From positions 4,839-11,521 of the forward strand of contig DOIS01000030.1 of NCBI GenBank assembly GCA_003511785.1: a DNA stretch of 6,683 nucleotides, given 5' to 3'. The position numbers were made by a program, and so were the translations under genes. The notes under the pieces were generated by a model. It worked only from the letters and a program-made list of their open reading frames with translations. It searched no databases and had not been told where the DNA came from. Positions within the stretch are counted from its first letter, which is position 1, and each line of letters opens with the position of its first letter. Positions 1 to 4,982 of this stretch are shown piece after piece. Source of the DNA: Paracoccaceae bacterium. Lineage in GTDB: Bacteria; Pseudomonadota; Alphaproteobacteria; Rhodobacterales; Rhodobacteraceae.

Positions 1-884
1 GCCTGCCGACCACGGCCAACTATATCGTGGTCTCGTCGCTTATGGCGCCGGTCATCGTCACCGTCGGCGCCCAGTCGGGGCTGGTGGTGCCGCTGATCGC
101 GGTGCACATGTTCGTGTTCTATTTCGGCATCCTGGCCGACGACACGCCGCCGGTGGGCCTCGCCGCCTATGCCGCCGCCGCGATCTCGCGCGGCGACCCG
201 ATCAAGACCGGGGTGCAAGGCTTTGCCTACGACATCCGCACGGCGCTTCTCCCGTTCCTGTTCATCTTCAACACCGATCTGCTGCTGATCGACGTGGGCC
301 CGCTCCAGGCGGTATTCGTCTTCATCATTTCGCTGATCGCCATGCTGCTCTTCGCTGCCGCGACGCAAGGCTATTTCATCGCCAAGTCGCGGAAGTGGGA
401 AACCGTGATGTTGCTCCTGATCGCCTTCATGCTGTTCCGCCCGGGCTTCTTCCTCGACCAGATCGAGCCACCCTACATCACGGAAAGCGGCGCGGCGGGG
501 CTGGAGCTGATGCAGACCGTGGACGAGGGCGAGGACCTGCGCCTGGTGATCGAGGGGCCGGATTTCGACACCGGCCGGGTCCGCCCCGTCACCATCGAGT
601 TCCCCGGCGTGCCGGGCGACGCCGAGGCGGCGCTTTCGGCGCAGGGGCTGACCGTGTTCGAGGAGGAGGGCCGGCTCGTGCTGGAGGAACCCTTCCCCGG
701 CACGCCGCAATTCGAGACGCTGGGCACCGAGTACGACTTCTACGGCGACAACCCGGTGGTGATCGCGCGGGTTCAGGTGCCCAACGAGCGCCTGCCCAAG
801 GAGATCTTCTTCATCCCGGCGCTGCTGCTCTTGGCAGGCATCGTGATGATCCAGCGTCCCCGCGCCACCAAGCCGCCTTTCTGA
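1..884 (+). CDS. TRAP transporter fused permease (DctQM type, TAXI family), C-terminal part
   Basis: This is the C-terminal end of a TRAP-type secondary transporter permease, which imports an organic solute across the inner membrane using a sodium or proton gradient and a periplasmic TAXI-type binding protein. The frame is open from base 3, so the real start lies left of the window; the GTG at 27 is not a plausible start because it sits inside a helix. Visible are a DctM-like hydrophobic core with the segment FGILADDTPPVGLAAYAAAA, typical of the fused TRAP permeases, then further hydrophobic helices around bases 250-375 and 395-440. After them comes a mainly hydrophilic stretch (about 450-790) matching the position of the DUF3394 domain found at the end of these fused permeases, and a last helix (IFFIPALLLLAGIVMI) before the stop. 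The substrate cannot be read from this fragment. The usp gene follows 11 bases later on the same strand. Confidence 0.9.
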   Translation, partial: LPTTANYIVVSSLMAPVIVTVGAQSGLVVPLIAVHMFVFYFGILADDTPPVGLAAYAAAAISRGDPIKTGVQGFAYDIRTALLPFLFIFNTDLLLIDVGPLQAVFVFIISLIAMLLFAAATQGYFIAKSRKWETVMLLLIAFMLFRPGFFLDQIEPPYITESGAAGLELMQTVDEGEDLRLVIEGPDFDTGRVRPVTIEFPGVPGDAEAALSAQGLTVFEEEGRLVLEEPFPGTPQFETLGTEYDFYGDNPVVIARVQVPNERLPKEIFFIPALLLLAGIVMIQRPRATKPPF

Positions 885-895
885 GGAGAGAGACG

Positions 896-1321
896 ATGTT
901 TCGCACCATCCTTCTGTCGGTCGATCTGAATGATCCCAAGGGCAGCGAGAAACCCGCCCGGGCGGCGCAGGAACTGGCCGCGCTGATGGGGTCCGAGCTG
1001 CACGTGGTCAACGTGGTGCCCGATTACGGCATGGCGATGGTGGGCTCGTTCTTCGGGGCCGGCCAGGCCGCGCGCGCTCTGGAGGAATCGAAGGCGGCGA
1101 TGCACCGCTGGGCCGCGCGCAGCCTGCCCGAGGTGCCCGAGGATCGGCTGCACGTGGTCAAGGGCACGGTCTATGACCGGATCCTGTCGGTCTCGGAGAG
1201 AATCGGGGCCGACGTGATCGTGGTGGGCGCGCACCGCCCGGAACTGGAGGATTACCTGGTCGGGCCGAACTCGGCCCGGGTGGTGCGCCACGCCAACCAG
1301 TCGGTGATCGTGATCCGGTAG
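896..1321 (+). CDS. Universal stress protein, UspA family, linked to TRAP transporter
   Basis: A 141-residue single-domain UspA-family protein, presumably cytoplasmic. The start ATG at 896 is preceded by a purine-rich GAGGAGAG (883-890) that overlaps the stop of the permease gene, so the two are almost certainly translated from one message. The fold pattern is clear: an opening beta strand FRTILLSVDLND, a middle strand ELHVVNVVPDYG, then ADVIVVGAHRPELEDYLVGP and a closing strand QSVIVIR. The ATP-binding signature of the family (G-x2-G-x9-G-S/T) is altered here: the second Gly is Arg (GAHR) and the last Gly is followed by Pro-Asn instead of Ser/Thr. Usp proteins encoded directly behind TRAP permeases are known; TeaD of Halomonas elongata, downstream of TeaABC, binds ATP and tunes ectoine uptake. 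A similar regulatory role here is inference from position. Confidence 0.93.
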   Translation: MFRTILLSVDLNDPKGSEKPARAAQELAALMGSELHVVNVVPDYGMAMVGSFFGAGQAARALEESKAAMHRWAARSLPEVPEDRLHVVKGTVYDRILSVSERIGADVIVVGAHRPELEDYLVGPNSARVVRHANQSVIVIR

Positions 1322-1341
1322 GGCCGGGCGCGGCCCGGCCC
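1321..1341. terminator. GC-rich hairpin between convergent genes
   Basis: A perfect inverted repeat with arms GGGCCGGGC and GCCCGGCCC (9 base pairs) and a GCG loop. Its first base is the last base of the usp stop codon, and it ends 5 bases before the stop of the minus-strand hydrolase gene. Its place between two converging genes suggests it ends transcription from both sides. No T-run follows on either strand, so it is not a canonical intrinsic terminator. Confidence 0.6.
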
Positions 1342-1346
1342 GCGGC

Positions 1347-2268
1347 TCAGCCCAGGTCGGGCACGAAACGGTAGGCGTCGCCCTGGCGCTCGACCCGGCC
1401 CAGCCCGCCTTCGGGAAAGTGGAAGCCGATCAGCGCCATGTCGTCGGCCACGATCCGGTCCAGCAGGGCCTTGCGCGTCGCGGCACCGGTCTCGGGGTCC
1501 TGGTCCGAGCCGGAGGGCCAGCCGGGCTGCTCGAAGGCGACATGATGGTTGCCGATCGCATCGCCCACCACGAGCACCGCGTCGCCGCCCGAGCGCAGCT
1601 CGAAGGACATGTGTCCCGGCGTGTGCCCGTAGCTCGCGCGCGCAGCAATGCCGGGCAGGATCCCGTCGCCATCGCCGAAAAACTCCATCCGGTCCTCCAG
1701 CATGTCGAGCCGCCGCTTGGCGCCCACGGCCATGGACGTGCGCTCGGTCTGGATCGTGTCCACCGTCGAGGGGTCCGAACCAGTAATCCCATTCGGCCTG
1801 GCCGATCAGGTGGCGGGCATTGGCGAAGAGCGGCTCGTCGAAATCGTCCAGCACGCCCCAGAGGTGGTCGGGGTGGCAATGGGTGAAGATCACGTGGGTC
1901 ACGTCCTCGGGCGCGAACCCGGCGGCGTCCAGCGCCTGGTCGAGCTTGCCCGCACTGGGCTGAAAGGCGGGGCCCGCGCCGGTGTCGAAGAGGATCACGT
2001 CTCCGCCGCGCCGCACGAGGGTGACGCTGCAATCGGGCGTGAGACTGTCGCCGGTCAACCCGTATTTCTCGCGGATCGGCGCCAGGGCGTCCTGCGGCAT
2101 GGGCCCGAAGATGAAGTCGGGCGGCAGCATCAGATGCCCGTCCGAGAGCGTCTGCACCGTCATGTCGCCGATGACCACCTCGCTCGCGGCCCAGAGGCGG
2201 CGGGGCAGGGCGCCCAGCGCCAGCCCGGCGCCGGCGCTTTGGATCAGGGTGCGTCTGGCAAACTGCAT
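1347..2268 (-). pseudogene. Tat-exported metallo-beta-lactamase-fold hydrolase, frameshifted
   Basis: A metallo-beta-lactamase superfamily hydrolase, probably periplasmic, interrupted by one extra base. The start ATG (2268-2266) has a GGGAGG ribosome site 5 bases upstream and begins a twin-arginine-like signal (MQFARRTLIQSAGAGLALGA). The 5' frame encodes residues 1-166 and carries the first metal motif, FTHCHPDHLWG (His130, His132, Asp134, His135). After GGA-CCC-C (run of four C, plus-strand 1770-1773) the family sequence continues only in another frame, with STVDTIQTERTSMAVG, GHTPGHMSF, the GDAIGNHH segment and GFHFPEGG. Dropping one C joins both halves into a normal 306-residue protein with all expected metal ligands. 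As written, the ligands are split between frames, so the product should be inactive; the shifted frame has no early stop and runs on antisense into usp. It could be a true mutation, a sequencing error in a homopolymer, or, less likely, recoding. The substrate is unknown; lactonase, phosphotriesterase or other esterase activities all occur in this superfamily. Confidence 0.85.
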
Positions 2269-2273
2269 GAGGT

Positions 2274-2279
2274 CCTCCC
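2274..2279 (-). promoter_or_regulatory. Ribosome-binding site of the hydrolase gene
   Basis: GGGAGG on the minus strand, 5 bases before the ATG at 2268. It fixes the start at the twin-arginine signal and argues against the longer open frame that reaches back to 2376 through the intergenic hairpins. Confidence 0.8.
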
Positions 2280-2296
2280 GTGTCTGCTTTGGCCAC

Positions 2297-2325
2297 ATGC
2301 TGACATTCACATGCATGAATGACAA
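2297..2325 (-). promoter_or_regulatory. Possible promoter with overlapping dyad for the hydrolase gene
   Basis: On the minus strand a good -35-like TTGTCA (2325-2320) is followed 17 bases later by a poor -10-like CAGCAT (2302-2297). This would place transcription start near 2290 and give a short leader that includes the ribosome site. The same segment contains an imperfect dyad on the plus strand (2301-2324), arms TGACATTCA and TGAATGACA, with 8 of 9 positions pairing around a CATGCA centre. A dyad between -35 and -10 is where a repressor or activator would bind. No regulator gene lies beside it, and the assignment is tentative. Confidence 0.3.
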
Positions 2326-2349
2326 TGGCGCATCTCGGACCGGACCGGG

Positions 2350-2396
2350 CAAGAATTTCATCGAAATTCTTGGCAAAACTTTCCGCGAAAGTTTTG
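2350..2396 (-). terminator. Tandem pair of matching 10-bp hairpins after fbp
   Basis: Two perfect inverted repeats, each 23 bases long, separated by a single G. On the plus strand the first (2350-2372) has arms CAAGAATTTC and GAAATTCTTG with loop ATC. The second (2374-2396) has arms CAAAACTTTC and GAAAGTTTTG with loop CGC. They begin 8 bases past the fbp stop in the direction of fbp transcription. They form a marked AT-rich island in GC-rich DNA. The arms match at 8 of 10 positions, and both differences are compensated in the partner arm. Position suggests a transcription end or 3' stabilising structure for fbp; no long T-run follows, so a protein-binding palindrome pair is also possible. Confidence 0.6.
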
Positions 2397-2404
2397 GCGT
2401 CGGC

Positions 2405-3394
2405 TCAGGCCGGGGCGCCGTCCCGTGCGTGGCAGGCGCGCAGACGCTCCACCATGGCCGCCGAGCCGAAGATCAGCGGCACCCGGGCGTGCAGCCGGTC
2501 CGGCACGACGTCCAGCACCCGTTCGGTGCCGGTGGTGGCCTCGCCGCCCGCCTGTTCGATCAGCATCGCCATTGGGGCGCATTCATAGACCATGCGCAGC
2601 CGCCCGGTCTCGTATCCCGGGCGCGCGTCGCCGGGATAGAGGAAGATCCCCCCCCGCGCGAGGATCCGGTGCGCCTCGGCCACCAGCGACCCGACCCAGC
2701 GCATGTTGCAGTTCACCCCCAGCGCGCCGGTCTCGCCTGCCAGGCATTCCTGGACATAGTCCAGCACCGGCTTGCGCCAGTGGCGCATGTTCGAGGCGTT
2801 GATGGAGAACTCCTTGGCCTCCCGGGGGACTGACACGGCATCTTCGACCGGCACGAACCGCTCCTTGTCCCGGTCGAGCACGAATTCCCGCACGCCCGCG
2901 CCGAAGGTCACGATCAGCCCGGTATGCGGCCCGTAGACGATATAGCCCGCCGCGATCTGGTCGCGCCCGGGACGCAGGAAGGACGGCTCGGCCTCGTCCT
3001 CGGCGGGCAGGATCGAAAAGATCGTGCCGATCGACACGTTCACGTCGATGTTGGACGAGCCGTCCAGCGGGTCGATGGCCAGCGCCAGGCTGCCGCCCTC
3101 GTCCAGTGCCACGACGCTGTCCTGCTCCTCGGACGCGTACCAGCGCACGCCCGTGCCCTTCAGGGCCGCCGCAAAGGCGTCGTTTGCCATCACGTCCAGC
3201 GCCTTCTGGTGGTCGCCATCGGTGTTTTCGCCCACCTCGGCCCCCAGCGCCCCGCCCAGGGGCCCGCGCGCGATGGTGCGCGACAGGTCGATCCCCACCT
3301 TGCAGAGCGCGTCGATCACGGGGGAAAGCGCGTCGGGGATCAGTCCCTCGGGGGCGTCGATATGGGCTGAGGCAGTTCGGGGGGCAACGGTCAC
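2405..3394 (-). CDS. fbp: Fructose-1,6-bisphosphatase class I
   Basis: Hydrolyses fructose 1,6-bisphosphate to fructose 6-phosphate and phosphate in the cytoplasm, the committed step of gluconeogenesis and also a Calvin-cycle step. At 329 residues it has the usual length of the class I family. Key segments are in order: GENTDGDHQKALDVMAND (about 55-72), the metal-binding acidic pair ASEEQD (Glu89, Glu90), the signature DPLDGSSNIDVNVSIGT (Asp108, Asp111), the substrate-side NASNMRHW (199-206) and MRWVGS (231-236), ARGGIFLYP (246-254), and GRLRMVYECAPMA with Glu271 as a further metal ligand. All catalytic positions I can check are intact. The start is GTG at 3394, chosen because GAGAGG lies 8 bases upstream and no better in-frame ATG exists before the conserved region. 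It lies 93 bases after the DUF305 gene on the same strand and may be partly co-transcribed, although no functional link to copper is apparent. Confidence 0.97.
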   Translation of the reverse strand: MTVAPRTASAHIDAPEGLIPDALSPVIDALCKVGIDLSRTIARGPLGGALGAEVGENTDGDHQKALDVMANDAFAAALKGTGVRWYASEEQDSVVALDEGGSLALAIDPLDGSSNIDVNVSIGTIFSILPAEDEAEPSFLRPGRDQIAAGYIVYGPHTGLIVTFGAGVREFVLDRDKERFVPVEDAVSVPREAKEFSINASNMRHWRKPVLDYVQECLAGETGALGVNCNMRWVGSLVAEAHRILARGGIFLYPGDARPGYETGRLRMVYECAPMAMLIEQAGGEATTGTERVLDVVPDRLHARVPLIFGSAAMVERLRACHARDGAPA

Positions 3395-3402
3395 GGGGCA
3401 AT

Positions 3403-3408
3403 CCTCTC
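3403..3408 (-). promoter_or_regulatory. Ribosome-binding site supporting the fbp GTG start
   Basis: GAGAGG on the minus strand, 8 bases upstream of the GTG at 3394. It supports the non-ATG start. The rest of the gap up to 3487 shows no convincing -35/-10 pair or strong hairpin on the fbp strand. Confidence 0.65.
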
Positions 3409-3487
3409 AGGCTCGGGGGCGGGTGCCCTAGGTCAAACCCGGAATCGGCGCGGATTTCAACAACCCGGTTGCGCTAACCGTCGGCTT

Positions 3488-4417
3488 TCAGGCGCCGCAG
3501 CGGAAGAACCCGCGAAAGCCCGCGCGCAACTCCTCGCCCCGGGCGTCGAGCGCAAAGGTCATGTCCGCCTTCTGCCAGCCGGTGGCGTCGAGGTCGAGCG
3601 GGGTGTCATCCGTTCCGCTGATCTCCAGGGTCAGGCCCGCCACACGAAAGGCAAGATCGGCCACCTCCGAGCCCGCCGGTGCCGATCCGGTCCAGAGCGG
3701 CAGGCGCACCAGCGCGCCGTTGAGCGAGACCAACGCGACCGTCTCCGGCGCCTCGCTTGCCTCGGGCGCATCGCCCGGCGCTCCGATGGCGACCGAGGCG
3801 GGGCTCTCGGTTGTATAGGCAAAGCGGCACTCCGCCCCTTGGGCCAGCCCGGCACCGATCTGTTCGGCGCGCAGGAACGACGGGTCGAGCACCGCGACAT
3901 GCGCCCGGCTCAGCGCCGCGTCGAGCCCGACCACCTCCGGCGCGGGGGCGGGGGCGTCGCCGGTGAGCTTGCCCTTGTCCTCGATCCGGTCGACCAGATA
4001 GCGCATTTCGGCGATTTCCTTGTCCTGGGCATAGATGATCTCGTCGGCCAGCTTGCGCACGGCCCGGTCCTCGAGATTGGCCCGGCTCGAGGTCATGATG
4101 GCGATGGAGTGGTGCGGGATCATCGCGCGCAGATAGCTCTGGTCGCTCACCGTCGCCTGGCTGCGTACCAGCCAGAGCGAGCCCGCGAAGACCAGCGCCG
4201 CACCGGCGAAGATGGCGAGGTTGAGCCGTGTGCTGTCATACATCGACAACATCCAGGCCAGCATGACGATGGCCATGGTAGCGCCCATCAGGACCGCCAT
4301 GTAGGCCCGCGTCTCGGACCAGAAGACATGGTCCCAGAGACAGGTGTTGAGATACATCAGCCCGAACATCACCACCGTCGAGGTGGCGATCATGGCGGCA
4401 AATCCCCAATAGGACAT
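3488..4417 (-). CDS. Three-helix membrane protein with DUF305-like segment, copper locus
   Basis: A 309-residue protein with three parts. Residues 5-22, 36-58 and 67-84 are hydrophobic and likely span the inner membrane. Residues about 90-145 resemble DUF305, with LRAMIPHHSIAIMTSS (Met99, His102, His103, Met108) and the helix YAQDKEIAEMRYLVDRI. His/Met patterns of this kind occur in copper-binding DUF305 proteins such as cyanobacterial CopM. A Pro/Ala linker (about 154-161) leads to a C-terminal domain (about 165-309) that I do not recognise; it looks like a beta-rich soluble domain with two cysteines (Cys197, Cys307) that could form a disulfide if periplasmic. The start ATG (4417) has a strong AAGGAG ribosome site 7 bases upstream (4425-4430). 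It lies downstream of copA-cueR on the same strand, so a role in copper storage, delivery or resistance is a reasonable inference. It is not demonstrated by the sequence. Confidence 0.85.
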   Translation of the reverse strand: MSYWGFAAMIATSTVVMFGLMYLNTCLWDHVFWSETRAYMAVLMGATMAIVMLAWMLSMYDSTRLNLAIFAGAALVFAGSLWLVRSQATVSDQSYLRAMIPHHSIAIMTSSRANLEDRAVRKLADEIIYAQDKEIAEMRYLVDRIEDKGKLTGDAPAPAPEVVGLDAALSRAHVAVLDPSFLRAEQIGAGLAQGAECRFAYTTESPASVAIGAPGDAPEASEAPETVALVSLNGALVRLPLWTGSAPAGSEVADLAFRVAGLTLEISGTDDTPLDLDATGWQKADMTFALDARGEELRAGFRGFFRCGA

Positions 4418-4491
4418 GGTGCGGCTCCTTCCCTTCTTCGCGCGGGCCCGTCCGTGGCTCGGTCAAGGGCCCGGGCTTCCGCAAGTCGAGG

Positions 4492-4519
4492 AAAAAACGC
4501 TCTTCCCGGGCTGGAAGGT
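4492..4519 (-). promoter_or_regulatory. CueR-box-like dyad followed by T6: weak terminator or operator
   Basis: On the minus strand, ACCTTCC and GGAAGAG (4519-4500) flank a 6-base spacer. The inner 5 bases (CTTCC/GGAAG) pair perfectly and are followed after four bases by TTTTTT (4497-4492). This lies 45-70 bases past the cueR stop and 75-100 bases before the DUF305 start. It could be a weak intrinsic terminator of cueR. It also resembles the CueR operator (ACCTTCC, 7 bases, GGAAGGT) but with a spacer one base short and two mismatches in one arm, and no good -35 or -10 hexamer fits around it. I cannot decide between these. Confidence 0.3.
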
Positions 4520-4564
4520 TCCGGGGCCGCGCGGAAAGGTCGCCGCCCGCCCCCCCCTTGTCCC

Positions 4565-4969
4565 TCAGCGCGGCTCGGCCTCTCCTGCAGCGGCGAGATC
4601 GGCCAGGATCGGGCAGTCGGGCCGGTCGTCGCCGGCGCAGGCCGAGACCAGGTGCGACAGCGTCGCCCGCATCTCGGTCAGTTCGGCGATCTTGGCGTCG
4701 ATCCGCGAAAGATGTTGCTCGGCGATGCGCTTGACCTCGGCGCTGGCCCTGTCGGTGTCGTCGTAGAGCCGCACCAGCGAGCGGCAATCCTCGATCGAGA
4801 AGCCCAGCGCCCGCGCCCGGCCCAGGAAGGCCAGCCGGTGCACGTCCGCCTCGCGGAAGCGGCGATAGCCGTTGGGGTCGCGTTGCGGCGCGATCAGCCC
4901 GATCTCCTCGTAATACCGGATGGTCTTTGCGGGCAGGCCCGCGTGCTTGGAAACATCTCCGATGTTCAT
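4565..4969 (-). CDS. cueR: Cu(I)-responsive MerR-family regulator CueR
   Basis: A 134-residue MerR-family transcription activator that senses cytoplasmic Cu(I) and turns on copper-efflux promoters by untwisting their overlong spacer. The N-terminus holds the winged helix-turn-helix (MNIGDVSKHAGLPAKTIRYYEEIGLI, residues 1-26; NGYRRF 33-38), then a long dimerisation helix (about 75-108). The metal loop is CAGDDRPDC (Cys111 and Cys119, seven residues between), followed by PILADL, as in CueR. The Ser before the dimer helix (Ser76, in RASAEVKR) matches the Ser that accompanies monovalent-metal selectivity in CueR. The short loop and this Ser separate it from zinc and mercury sensors of the family. 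The start ATG has AAGGAG 6 bases upstream (4976-4981), which begins 2 bases after the copA stop. The 13-base gap implies co-transcription with copA. The copA promoter it should control is outside the window. Confidence 0.95.
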   Translation of the reverse strand: MNIGDVSKHAGLPAKTIRYYEEIGLIAPQRDPNGYRRFREADVHRLAFLGRARALGFSIEDCRSLVRLYDDTDRASAEVKRIAEQHLSRIDAKIAELTEMRATLSHLVSACAGDDRPDCPILADLAAAGEAEPR

Positions 4970-4982
4970 GGGACGCTCCTTG

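Noticed and set aside
395..895. Upstream extension of the Usp frame into the permease gene
   Set aside because: The sequence is an Arg/Gly/Pro-rich shadow of the permease; the Usp fold begins exactly at the ATG at 896, with a ribosome site in front.
1252..1346. Continuation of the shifted hydrolase frame into the usp gene
   Set aside because: It is open only because of high GC content; the correct frame stops with TGA at 1347-1349, and the conserved C-terminus is in that frame.
2269..2376. Upstream extension of the hydrolase frame to 2376
   Set aside because: It would translate the intergenic hairpin and the promoter-like region; the ATG at 2268 has a good ribosome site and starts a proper Tat signal.
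3452..3480. Short inverted repeats (AACC/GGTT) upstream of fbp as an operator
   Set aside because: Only 4-bp arms, overlapping in several ways; too weak to separate from chance.
4550..4557. Run of eight C (G8 on the gene strand) just after cueR as a phase-variation tract
   Set aside because: It lies outside any coding frame and more than 100 bases from the next start codon, so slippage would not switch a gene in an obvious way; GC-rich composition explains it.
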